Below, piece after piece: positions 21,814 through 32,126 of a stretch of 64,000 bases of DNA (position 1 is the stretch's first letter; every line of letters begins with the position of its first letter). The stretch spans positions 4,843,658-4,907,657 of the forward strand of contig JAUPSS010000004.1 in NCBI GenBank assembly GCA_040285825.1, read 5' to 3'. This DNA comes from Eukaryota sp. TZLM1-RC (lineage: Eukaryota > Metamonada: BaSk clade). A program made the translations under genes and the position numbers. The notes under the pieces were generated by a model. The model did no database searches. It had not been told where the DNA came from and worked only from the letters and a program-made list of their open reading frames with translations.

Positions 21814-22449
21814 AGTTTTGTTTTAAGTTTTTTATAAGTTTTTTTTTAAGTTTTTTGTCCAATAGATGTACTTGGCCTTTAAATAGATTCTTGTTGAAAT
21901 AGCTTATTTATTTCTTGAAACCAAACAAAGAAATAGACATAAAACTAGAACTCAATATCCTCAATACACGCATCAACATCATCAAATCTCTTCAGTGCTC
22001 GATTCTCATACTCTATTCCTAATTGTAACAGTGCCTTGGTTATCATTTTTGGAATTGCTGTAAGAATGCGAAAAACAATTCAATTGTATGTTTAAACAGA
22101 TTGAGTTGACTTTACTGAATCTCCATATTATCAACACCAAACCTTATCTAAACCAAATTCTACAAGACAAAAGCAACATTTATTGTGTTGTTATTAAAGT
22201 TGATGATCAGCACTGAATGACTGGTCCAACAACATGTTAAGAAGCTTATTTTAAAAGAAAATGTCTCTTCTGCAAGTTCAAACCATATTAATATTAAAAA
22301 ATATTAAATATTCAAAGTTTAATTAAAAAGTTTTAATATAAATCAAGTAAAAAAATGTGATTTTTAAAGAAAAATAATTAAACAAAGTTATTAATGCAGA
22401 AACTGAATAATTAAAACTAAAATTTGATCGAATTCAAAAAAAGCCACCT
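21814..22449. other. Convergent intergenic region
   Basis: This holds the 3' ends of the TAD3-like gene and DPH7. AT-rich, with no gene visible. Confidence 0.5.
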
Positions 22450-23448
22450 CTAAATACCATTTTCATTAGAAGCTTTCCACATATGAATTCCATTGTCGTA
22501 AAAAGAACAAGAAACATAATAAACTTCAGTACCTCTTGACCAATAATCTGCACCATAAACAATACTATCATGGCCTTTATACTCTGAAATTACCTCAAAA
22601 GAACTCTTATCAATTAAACTAACCCCACCGTACATACAGGAACAAAGAAAATACTTGGAATCAACTTCTACAATATCCCAGACGCCACCGGAAAGCTTCT
22701 TTTCAATCAAAACTCTTCTAGGAAACCGGAGGTCCCATTTATGAATATAATCATCATAACCCCCACTCAACACTTCATGCTCCTTTCCTTCTTCTTCCAC
22801 GTAAAGACTAATGACACCAGCTGAATGATGCTTGAAACATCCAACCTGAGAGGGTACACGAGGGTCCCATCGCCTTATAAGAGCGTCGTCACCACCGCTA
22901 AGCAAGGTCTTTGATCCAGAATGATAGTGACAACACCAAGCATCAAAAGAGTGTTGACCCTGCACAGTAGTAATTTGGGTGGCTGAATCAGTTTGAAATA
23001 CCTTACCCGATGAACTTGTAGAGTAGACATTCTGATCAGTGGGGATAATGCTTGTGATCATGGAGTCATGTGCAACGGTAGTATTAGATTGAAGAGACAA
23101 TAAATTGGTTTCGCTATTGAGATTGAAACAGGAAATAGTTCCATTAGTATTTGCGGTATAAAAAATGTGGAAATTGGAGCAAGGGGGATAGACCAAGTCA
23201 AAGATACCATAGTCCAAGTTTAAAGATCCAGTTGAAACAAGCTGAAGGGACTGGGATATAGTAAAGGTAATAAGTTGACCGGTATGGGTCTGTGTAGAAC
23301 CATCCTCATGAAGAGTGTATGTGCCTGAACATAGAATAGGATTTGATTCAGACTTTGAAAGAAAACTGACAGTATCTGGACATGATGCAGCTGTGTAAGT
23401 ATCAATGGTACTTGCAGAAGAGGATTCTAACATTGGTTTTATGATCAT
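22450..23448 (-). CDS. DPH7: Diphthine methyl ester hydrolase, WD40 protein DPH7
   Basis: The 332-aa protein is a single WD40 propeller. It contains TLLSGGDDALIRRWDPRVPS, then HHSAGVISLYVEEE, then EVLSGGYDDYIHKWDLRFPRR followed by LSGGVWDI, a combination characteristic of DPH7 (WDR85). DPH7 removes the methyl ester from methylated diphthine so that the last amidation step of diphthamide synthesis on elongation factor 2 can proceed. It acts in the cytosol. An early PDTVSF motif corresponds to the conserved N-terminal ADSVE region. Length fits the family. The start ATG is at 23448; a second ATG 5 codons later is also possible. No intron is visible. Confidence 0.85.
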   Translation of the reverse strand: MIIKPMLESSSASTIDTYTAASCPDTVSFLSKSESNPILCSGTYTLHEDGSTQTHTGQLITFTISQSLQLVSTGSLNLDYGIFDLVYPPCSNFHIFYTANTNGTISCFNLNSETNLLSLQSNTTVAHDSMITSIIPTDQNVYSTSSSGKVFQTDSATQITTVQGQHSFDAWCCHYHSGSKTLLSGGDDALIRRWDPRVPSQVGCFKHHSAGVISLYVEEEGKEHEVLSGGYDDYIHKWDLRFPRRVLIEKKLSGGVWDIVEVDSKYFLCSCMYGGVSLIDKSSFEVISEYKGHDSIVYGADYWSRGTEVYYVSCSFYDNGIHMWKASNENGI

Positions 23449-24720
23449 TAGTTACAGATAATGTCTATAACAATGACATAAAAGTCCTTTTTACACCGAT
23501 GTAGACTGTTTTTGAGAAATGGAAGATTTCCTTCATGACAAGCATCGATTTCACCCTTAAAAAAGTCCTCATTTTCAGAACCTTTCATAATATGTGGGAA
23601 GACAAATTTGAGAATATTGAAACCACATATTATATGAGGATTATAAGTTTCTGATAATTTTTTAAATGAACTTAACAATTCTTTATCATAGGAATGATGA
23701 TATAAAGTGTTATTTTCATCATCAACTGTGCAATAATGTTCGTTTCTGTTTGTTGACTTTTCTCAAAGATCACAAAAACAAAGATTTAATTCAATCTGTT
23801 CTCCAGTAAAAATATGAGAAACAGAATTTGCAACAATCTTTCTTGTAGATTGACAGTAAGAGATGGAATGTTCTCTTGCAGAAATGACAATTATTTCATT
23901 CTCATCACTGAGCTTTTTACCCAACCCCTAACTTTCAATATCAAACCTCAAAATTCTGAGAGTAAATTGTATTTTGACATTTGATGGTATCAGTAGAGTG
24001 TATTTATATTGAGTCAGCTGATTCTCATTGAAAAGTGTTTTTACACGTTTCAAAGGTCTGCACAATACATCAGCTCGCCTTTTTCTGATGGTTTTTTGTA
24101 AAGGAACATTTCTTTGTCTCAAATGATTTTCGTTCACTGTCAACACAGCTATAAAAGCATCTTTTGTCTTGATTGACAAAATGTTTAATATGAGCTGAAT
24201 TAATTGAATTGAGCTGATTTGACAAAAATAAATTGATCATTCATTTTGTAAACAATGTGGTGAAAATTGCACAATCATACAAATTAGATTGAAAAAATTC
24301 AGACTTATTCGGACTGATATTGATTCCAAATATTTTAAAAAAATATTGAATTAATTTTTTGATGTTGTTCTTCATTATGACGAAGACTATCAAAAAGAAA
24401 AGCTTTTGCTGTTCTGGATTTGTTCCAGAATGCAACAAGTTTCAAATGTTGTCCAATATTATTGGGAAGAAGAATCAATGTATTTTCTTCGTTGCCAGAA
24501 TTGATCAATTTTGAGCAAAAATACTCTTGAACAAATTTCCTAAAAAACAATAGGCTGATGCGATGGGCCAAACAAGTATTTTGTGATGTGACAGTGGAGG
24601 TGATGACTCATTGATAAAATTGTTGATCGAATCAGCGATTTGTTGATCATCCAACCAGCTTTTTTTAACATCATCACTTTGTTGTCCTCCAACTGATAAA
24701 TTAATTTTTTTAAAATACAT
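23449..24720 (-). pseudogene. Decayed mobile-element gene with Ulp1-like (C48) protease
   Basis: In order on the minus strand, 24720-24505 gives WLDDQQIADSINNFI, the usual opening of a Ulp1/SENP protease. 24571-24335 gives LPNNIGQHLKLVAFW and FLFDSL, the catalytic His and Asp region. 24438-24241 gives NLYDCAIFTTLF, the catalytic Cys region. The three pieces lie in different frames, so the gene is broken. Downstream are basic (24179-23928, RKRRADVLCRPLKRVK) and unrecognised frames (23930-23449) with a single stop. C48 proteases of this form are often carried by DNA transposons such as Mutator-like elements, and that origin is inferred. The end abuts the DPH7 start codon. Confidence 0.5.
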
Positions 24721-24770
24721 ATTTTTATTATAAAAAGAATTAATTTTAAATAATTTTAATGAAAAATTAT

Positions 24771-26828
24771 AAAATATTTCATCAGATAGGTCATCAATCT
24801 CCCCAAAAAAAACACAAAATGAATTGCCTCCCTACTATAAAGAGGCTGTGGGTGGAAACACTGTTGTGTGAAACGCATACAGCTTCCAGGTTCGTGCCCC
24901 AGACACGACCAGCAAATTCATAGATATTGTGTTTTCTTGAAGGAGTTATAAAATGTTTATTAATCAATAATGTTGAAGAATTAATTAAAAAACAATTTAT
25001 AAAAACTTCATGATGGACTACTTGGACACGTTGATCCTTCTCAACCTAAAAAGAGGAAGATTCAATCTGACCAAGTAGTCTATTTTCAACCAAATAGTCA
25101 GGAGAGTCTTCATGAGAAAGAGTTCCCTTGTTACATTTGGTTGAACAAGAACTTACCTGTGAAGATGGAATCTCAGGAGGACTGGAAATGAGCTCCCAGT
25201 AGGGATGGATGCAAGCTTGCTCATGGATGGTTTCACTCAGTAGCGCATCTATATAATTCTGATGACTTGATTCAATTTCTTGACTTCATCTTTTGATTGT
25301 TCATTTGAGTAGTTTTGGGTTGTTTGCTTCAGAATGATTTGTTTTATTTTATTCTTATTTTCTCTAGATTCGGTTTCTTGTTCATTATTCTTTCCTTTTA
25401 CTAAATTGCTATGTACATGGACTGACTGATTATCAATTCGAATTTATCCTGGAGATAACTATTTTCTTTACGGGAAGTTAAAGAAATAAAAATCATTAAT
25501 GATTCTTCGATCTGCTAACTAAATAAAAAGCAATCAAAATCGTGATATTTCATCAACGCATTGCTTTTGTCTTCATCTGACAATACTTCGATTCTTTGCA
25601 TCAATTTGACTAATTTCAAAAAGTAATTTCTCGATTTGTTCTTTAAATTGTGGAGGGTCCCATTTTCTGATTAGAGAAGTTTAAAAGGCCCAGCATTCTG
25701 TTCACAGGAATACATTTTTCATACTCATTGGAATTTTCATTCGCATTATCAAATGGATTGGACTTAAGTCGACGATTTTCCATTACTAATGACTGCATCT
25801 ATTTGGAACCATTTAATCAAGTGAGAAGGCTTACTACAAAGTCCTTTTACAACATTGGGCTCAACCTTTGCAAAATCATTTGGTACTGACATTAATGATG
25901 AAAAACTTTCAATACAGTAAGATCAATTTTAATTTTACAAGTTTGTTTTCTTTTTGAGTTTAGAGTTCCAATTCTAATTATTTATTTTCAATAATTTGTT
26001 CCTCAAATGGTCTGCATTAATAATCGGAGTTCTCAAATCTTCTAGACTTGTAATGACGAATGGGTCCCCTCAGTCAGAAAGATCATTTCAATAGTCAAAA
26101 AGTCGTAGAGTTTTTTGGTATCCTGTACTAAGGTAATATTTTGTTTTCGTTTAGTAAACTGAAGTAGCTAAGTCTTATCCATTTTGATAATAAAAATAGG
26201 TTTATTTCGAATCTGAATTCACTCTCGACTAAAAATACCTCCAACCTCACCATTTTCATTTTCTTGAATTCTTGATATTTTGCGAGACAAAAATCGCAAT
26301 TGATAGCAACAATTCATCATAAATAATGCCTCCAATACATCAAGAGTTCTTTGTTGGTAGAAAATCATTGTGATCGAACATTAGTAATGTAATCTTGATG
26401 TTTCCAATTCATCAAGTGTGACATTATACTTCCACTTTTTGAAACAACATTTTTGAGGAAATATTCAAAAGTCATGTTTAAGTTCACTAATTCCAAACTG
26501 GACAAAGGATGGCAAAGGAAAGTTTGCCAGAAGGTTTGCTCCAGAATTCCGTTGTCATTGTAAGAAATTATCGTAAAGGGGAAGATTGACAAGGTCGAAA
26601 ATTTGCGTAATTACTACAGACAATTTAATTTATGAAAATTCTTTCTATCAGGGAAACAAAAGGATTGAATTGTGATAAATCTTTTCCACTTATATGTGAA
26701 GTTCTATCTAAATTAAGATGAGTGTGTTCAACAATTTCAAAAACTCCCTAATAATATTAATAATTGTTCATAAATTATTGTGAATAATTTTTGGAATTTT
26801 CTCAGAAATTTGATGGTTCTAACAAGGT
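24771..26828. other. Two-kilobase stretch without recognisable gene
   Basis: AT-rich. One open frame of about 60 codons lies on the plus strand at 25009-25193 (including DPSQPKKRKIQSDQVVYFQP) without a convincing start, and a 75-codon frame lies on the minus strand at 26592-26365. Neither is recognised. Likely decayed transposon sequence. Confidence 0.4.
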
Positions 26829-27618
26829 TTATTCCCGAAACAACTTCCGTAATACATCAAACAATGCTTTTGTTATACCAACATCTAATGCTAAATTCAC
26901 ATAAGGTACAACTGCTGCATAATGATCCAGTAAATCCCAATTGATCATTTCAGAAACAATCTCATTGTTGTGGATTGACGTAAAAGCAGAACGAGCAACC
27001 AAAAGGGAAATACCTATATCAAGTTCATATGCACCATCGAAGTGACGAACAAGGGCCATTCGTTTCACCCCACCGTTACCTTCCATGATCATCTTTGGTA
27101 AGCCGTGTTCGAGCACCTCCTCGATTGATGCATCAACTAGTTTTAGTGAAACGAGTCCTTCAGCACATGTACGCTGAGCCTTTGTGTAGACCTGTTCTCT
27201 AGACGAAGCACTTTGGCAACATTCAAACACGGACCAAATGATTTGGTTAGCCAAATTGTAAATGCTCTTGTGGAGCAAGGTTTCATCATTTTTGTTCGCA
27301 GTAGCAGATGTAAGTTCAAGCCCTTGATTGAAAGGACCGTTGACTGGAGTTGTTTCATGCTGTACAATGAGAGCTTTCAAATCCTCGACCTTATCCATGT
27401 ATTGCTGCATTGTTTCCCTGAGCGTCACCTTCATATGCTCGCTTCTTTCGTCTGAGATTAAGAAAGGGCTAGTTTTTCTCACATTTAAGTGCTGCAAAGA
27501 GGTAATCTAGTGCTCTCAAGTACTCGTTAGTTGCAGCAGTGAAATCTCCCTGGTTCTCGAGGTTTATAGCATTTTCTGCCATGTTCAAGGCTTGTTCTCG
27601 GAATTTCGTGGCTGACAT
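26829..27618 (-). CDS. MIT-domain protein related to VPS4 but lacking the ATPase (2 exons)
   Basis: Exons 27618-27483 and 27451-26829 encode 252 aa. Residues 1 to about 70 form an MIT domain (MSATKFREQALNMAENAINL...) that by eye is about half identical to the VPS4 MIT domain at 6877-6600. The single intron sits at the same codon and phase (SLK/FEKS in VPS4, ALK/YERS here). A short linker follows, then a domain matching the C-terminal extension of VPS4: W-x-VF, KA..TCAEGLVSLKLV, GAYELDIGISLL, INW and a terminal DVL. No Walker A, Walker B or Vps4 C-terminal helix is present. Start ATG and stop TAA are intact. It may bind ESCRT-III tails or VPS4 itself. The function is inferred only from domain content. 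Confidence 0.85.
27452..27482 (-). other. 31-nt intron in the MIT-only gene
   Basis: It starts GTGAGAAAAAC and ends AATCTCAG. Removal joins ALK to YERSEHMK and keeps the frame open to the stop. Confidence 0.85.
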
Positions 27619-28341
27619 TGACTGTATTGTGTTGTGTTGTAAGTTTGGTATTTGAATATCATTGGCACTGTAGACTTTTCTTTTACTTTCTGTTGCTGAT
27701 CACCACTTGCCACATGTTATGTGATGGAAGTGCCCTAGCGTAACTTCTTTATCAAAAGTTCTTAACTCGTTCTTTAGCTAATGATTGGAAACAGCAGGTG
27801 TAACTTGATAAGGCAATAAATAATCAACCTGTGATACCTTATTTTGTTCCAAAGCAACAAATTAAGTAATTAATTAATTAAGTAATTGATGTAATTCTTA
27901 TTACTATGTTTATGTATTGCTATGTTTTCATGTAGAAAGTGTTGGTTGCTTTAGCAGAATGTTTGCAAAAACTATGTGTACAGCCTTGTACATGGATCTT
28001 GCTATTATAATATCACATTTAATAAAAATCTTAAAACAAAAAATTGGAATTCGTATATAATGACATCTATCAAAATTTCCATAGAATATAAGGTGATACA
28101 CTGCAATTTTGTGTTAAAATCAGAAACTCAAAATTACAGCAATGAATTTGAATTTTCTATGGGTAAATCATTATCTGTGGAGTCTTTCCATTCACAACAA
28201 TCGTCATAGGTATGATGCAAAATCTACCACTAATAATAATTGTGGCATTTGAGTAAAGTACTAAAAGTGCACGTTGAACAACAAAGTTTGCACTAATGAA
28301 TAACAGACTGTAGCTTAGAGTTGCGTATTGTTGAGGAAGTC
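27619..28341. other. Spacer before the LTR element
   Basis: It includes an AATTAATTAATTAAGTAATT-type low-complexity stretch near 27860. No gene is supported. Confidence 0.45.
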
Positions 28342-28345
28342 TTTG

Positions 28346-28426
28346 TGTTGGCGCCTTTAGGCTTTTATAATATGAATAGAAAATAAATTAGCTTTATCCT
28401 AACCACTTTTCCAACCTACGGCATCA
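28346..28426 (+). repeat. 5' LTR, 81 bp
   Basis: It starts TGTTGGCGCCTTTAGG and ends CTACGGCATCA. The 3' copy has one C/T difference. It is followed directly by ATAATTATTGGCC, shared with the nested gag-only element. Confidence 0.9.
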
Positions 28427-28512
28427 ATAATTATTGGCCATTTAGGTTGATACCAGGTATACCACTTACACAACTTACAGCTTTCATACAGAGGATATCT
28501 TTAGCGGATATC

Positions 28513-29544
28513 ATGTCAGTCTCTCCCAGCCAGGACACTGACTTCTTTAAAATTAACATGCAGGAACACGACAGGGATGCTTATAACACATTTACATCAA
28601 CAGGAGAAGTAGCAAAGAGTGATGAGGATTCGGGCCCGAGACCACCCTCCGCCCCCCCCCCCTCAGGAAAAACCCATGGATTCAGGCACGGAACCACCTC
28701 CCGCCTCCTCCAAACCCAAAACAATGAAACCAGGCACGGAACCACCTCCCGCCTCTTCCAAGTCCAACAAGCCAGAAAAGGTTTCAGGAACGGGACCACC
28801 CCCCTCCTCACCTAAAGACACAAATGTTGGGTCAAGTTCAGAAACTTCATCTGTTTTGAAGGATTACGAAGAACTTCAATCCGTTTTAGATGAAATAGAC
28901 GACGAAGGGAAAGAACCTCGCCAACAAATAATGAAGGACGCAAAAGCTCACCTTTCATCCATCTGGTCCAGGTGCTAAACGTCGCTCGGGAGACGGAACC
29001 AAAGGAACTCCCCAAAACAAATATGTCCCAGAAAGACATGAACGGGATGGATCTAAGTTTTGTACATTCTGCAACGTCATCGAAGGAAATAACCCTATTG
29101 GTCACACGGTTTTTGAATGTAAAGACCCCCGTTGTAAGGAGTAAGGTACCTAAAGAATTAAGATTTAAGATCGGCGAGGCTGATCAGCCTGCGAGAAGTG
29201 GCAGTGCAGTTAGGGGCCGAGGTGGCCATTTCAGAGGACATAAAGGCAGAGGTCAGTATAGACCTATTTATTACATTAATACACAAGAGGAAACATCATC
29301 AACATCTTCCCCTTCTGAGAACGTGTCAGCTAGTTCGAGCATGACCTCTCACAGACGGATCGACCATTTCAGCTACAGGGTCAGAAACACAGGTAACTTT
29401 AACAAATCAATGCAATCAATCACAATCAATCAATTGCCGATTTCGGAAACCCAGTCAACAACTCCCCAACAGCTCAACAAGTCTTACTTAATCCTCTACA
29501 ATTCCACAAACCCAGCTCTGATATCAATAGTATTTTTGGTATAA
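28513..29544 (+). pseudogene. Broken gag of the 81-bp-LTR element
   Basis: The frame from the ATG at 28513 shifts at a poly-C run near 28651-28663. It continues in another frame with two PPPASSK-type repeats and EELQSVLDEIDDE, then shifts again at about 28975. A zinc-knuckle-like set (CTFCNVIEGNN...H...C) lies at 29060-29120 in a third frame, followed by a Gly/Arg-rich tail. It acted as the nucleocapsid/structural protein and is no longer a single ORF. Confidence 0.65.
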
Positions 29545-29597
29545 ATTCTACGGTTAGTGAGAACCACAACAGATCCCAGCGTTCTCCATTTCTTATA

Positions 29598-31020
29598 TTG
29601 GAGATTTCAATAAATAATATAAAAATGACTGCAACTATTCATTCGGCAGCGTTTTGTTCGGTTATAACAGAAAATTTGGCTAACAAATGCAACATGTCAA
29701 TTAATAGAGATGATACGATTGAGTTCTTACCAGCCAATAACGTATCAAGTAAATCGCTAGGGAGTGCAAATGGTACTCTGTTCGTTCAACGTAGGAAGCA
29801 TTGCGCACCAGGTACATTATAGACATACTCTTCCCATAATCCCGGGTTCGAACAAACTATTAATAGGGACAGACATGTTAAAAACACTTGGGCTTCAGAC
29901 GGATGATGGTCTTTTCATTAGATTAGACAAAGAACACCGCACTTTGTTAAATGCAGAATCTGAATTCGACTCAAGAATCGCTCAACATTTGATTGGGACC
30001 TTAGATAACCAATCATCGAGTCCTTCCGATTTTGAGGAGCAATTAACAAGATTTGGTTGTGAGATAAATTTAGATGATGATAATAATAAATGAAAATTAA
30101 CGAGTCTACTGGGAATTTTCAGCGATGTTTTTAGTGAAACTCCAAACAGAAAAGGAATCGATTGTAATCCTCTAACAATCCCCTTTAGAGATGAAAATGC
30201 TATGGTACATAAACCTGCTAGACGGTTAAATCCCAGCAAAATGGAAATAGCAAACAAAATATTTGATGAACTGATTGAAATGGGCTATGCAGTTGAATCT
30301 AATTATTAATTCAGTTCTCCTATTGTCTTAGTTATATATCCTGACGGCAAGAAACCCAGGCTAACTGACGAATTTAGTGGTAAAGATGGAGTTAACGCCC
30401 ACACGATTTCAGTAGAGCCTAATCTACCTATTTTATATTTTAAAATTTTTGAGTAGAGCAAATTACATTGCCACGCTTGATTTACCTAAAGCTTTCTAGC
30501 AGATGAATGTAGCAGAAAAGACATTGAGAAAACATCAATCTCAATTCTTGGAAGGCCAATTATGTTAAAAGAGCTTGTTTCGGATTAAAGAACATCCCAG
30601 CAGTCCTTCAAAACATAATGATGGAAATATTCCAAATTAATGGCGTTTTTATATTTATCAATGATATCATAATAGTTGGAACGACTTTCGAAGAATTCTA
30701 TAAGAGATTACAAAGAGTCCTCCAATGCGCCAGAAATAGACGTGTAAATATAGGCTTACGTAAATGTAAATTCGTAACATCCAAACACCCTATTGACATT
30801 TTACGAAGCACCTTCCAGGACAAAACTAGATTTATAAGTAAGAAAAAGATCAAAGCCTTGATGGGAATCCCTAGACCAAAATCAGTGAAAGAAGTTCGCT
30901 CATTGGTAGGATCCATCAATTATATTAGAAATTGGCTTCCAGGTATTTCCGAATTAATAGCTCCAATTAATGAGTTAATTAAAGGGAAACCTAGAATAAT
31001 TAAATGGACCAACGAGCATG
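29598..31020 (+). pseudogene. Broken protease and reverse transcriptase
   Basis: The protease region aligns with the related element at 44-51 kb, but the catalytic DSGA reads HSAA here, so the aspartate is lost. RT segments follow from 30112, including an INDII box at 30655-30675 where the intact element has IDDI, and RSLVGSINYIRNWLP. Stops at 30093 and 30307 and several shifts break it. The frame breaks again at 31020 where a nested element entered. Confidence 0.75.
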
Positions 31021-31163
31021 TGATGCCGTTAGGCAGAAATACCAAAGAAGTAAAGAGAGAAAAGAGAGCTTTATTAATAGAAATACTTGTTTTTGAACAA
31101 GTGCCACGTCATCATGTAAATTCCTCATCTGTCTAGCAAGATAGTTAATCAGTAACAACAACA
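31021..31163 (-). repeat. 3' LTR of the gag-only element
   Basis: 143 bp, identical to 31980-32122. On the minus strand it begins TGTTG and ends ATCA. Confidence 0.92.
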
Positions 31164-31203
31164 CTACTTCTTCCCATTTTCTTTCAACAGTTTCGTGAAC
31201 CAT

Positions 31204-31956
31204 TTAGCATAATGAAGAAAGGGGATTTGTGAGATACTGAGGCACGTGGCGTAAATGATTGACTTCGTGCTTAACTTTTGAGGGGCAATCACGAGCTAGA
31301 TGACCTTTCTGGTGACATTTGAAACATGTCCCTTCAGTCAAATTGCGAGACCTATGGGATGAACGAGACTTCATACCAGCTTGACGCACAGAGTCGGCAT
31401 TTTCAGAAACAGTCTTTGAAGACCTGTTCCAAGAAGCTACTCGCGTGCAATCAAGTAGTTCATCCTCTGCGGTATTTACCAATGTAGGAAAATCGGGGAA
31501 TACCTCATCCCGAATTCGAGAAATCAGAGATTTCTGCAGTCCTAATGGAAGAATACCCTTGGCGAATCTGATCATGAAGGCTGAGTCAGGCAGTTTCAGT
31601 CCGGAAGCCCTGCTTTTCGCCTGAAGAAAACGTCTCAGGTAGCAGGACATACGTTCACGGACGTCGCCCTTACGGACATCAACCTTCAACTCAGACATCA
31701 CCAAGTTGAATTCCTCGTACGAGGAAAACGAGGTGGAGGATCTTAAATGATCCAGAAACACCTCATCGGATGAATCGACCCCAGGTCTTGTGAGAACCAA
31801 TGATTCTAACAAGAAGGGGTCAACGAGGAGCCTTGCTGGAACAAGGTCCTTTTTCGGTGTAACAGAAGAGTACACCTTCCACTGTTGTAGGAACAACAGA
31901 ACATCATCCACTTCCATAGAAGCAAGGGACGGATGTAGTACGTGTGTAGATCTCAT
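31204..31956 (-). CDS. Gag protein of the nested gag-only element
   Basis: The intact frame of 251 aa is counted from the ATG at 31956; it is open further into the LTR without an ATG. The middle part resembles a retrotransposon capsid (SCYLRRFLQAKSRASGLKLP, FAKGILPLGLQKSL). The C-terminal part carries one CCHC knuckle, CFKCHQKGHLARDC, which binds RNA. No protease, RT or integrase follows. Mobilisation would need enzymes from another element. Start choice is uncertain. Confidence 0.85.
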   Translation of the reverse strand: MRSTHVLHPSLASMEVDDVLLFLQQWKVYSSVTPKKDLVPARLLVDPFLLESLVLTRPGVDSSDEVFLDHLRSSTSFSSYEEFNLVMSELKVDVRKGDVRERMSCYLRRFLQAKSRASGLKLPDSAFMIRFAKGILPLGLQKSLISRIRDEVFPDFPTLVNTAEDELLDCTRVASWNRSSKTVSENADSVRQAGMKSRSSHRSRNLTEGTCFKCHQKGHLARDCPSKVKHEVNHLRHVPQYLTNPLSSLC

Positions 31957-31979
31957 CTGCAATGAGGGCCAATAATTAT

Positions 31980-32122
31980 TGATGCCGTTAGGCAGAAATA
32001 CCAAAGAAGTAAAGAGAGAAAAGAGAGCTTTATTAATAGAAATACTTGTTTTTGAACAAGTGCCACGTCATCATGTAAATTCCTCATCTGTCTAGCAAGA
32101 TAGTTAATCAGTAACAACAACA
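31980..32122 (-). repeat. 5' LTR of the gag-only element
   Basis: 143 bp, identical to 31021-31163, indicating a recent insertion. Confidence 0.92.
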
Positions 32123-32126
32123 CATG

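Larger units (their letters stand above)
31021..32122 (-). mobile_element. Gag-only non-autonomous LTR element, nested
   Basis: Two identical 143-bp LTRs (31021-31163 and 31980-32122) flank 816 bp of internal DNA. A 4-bp target duplication CATG (31017-31020 and 32123-32126) brackets the unit. Removing the element and one CATG restores the RT-RNase H frame of the host element across the junction, which proves the insertion. The only gene inside is gag, on the minus strand. A purine tract (AAAATGGGAAGAAG) precedes the 3' LTR. The sequence after the 5' LTR, ATAATTATTGGCC, equals that of the host element. Gag-only LTR elements (TR-GAG type) are known from plants. Confidence 0.92.

Noticed and set aside
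24841-24910. tRNA-like or SINE-like GGTTCGTGCCCC (B-box-like)
   Set aside because: Neither a T-arm nor an acceptor stem can be folded from the flanking bases.
28650-28664. Poly-C run as a programmed frameshift site
   Set aside because: The whole element is degenerate, so homopolymer slippage during decay or sequencing explains the shift better.
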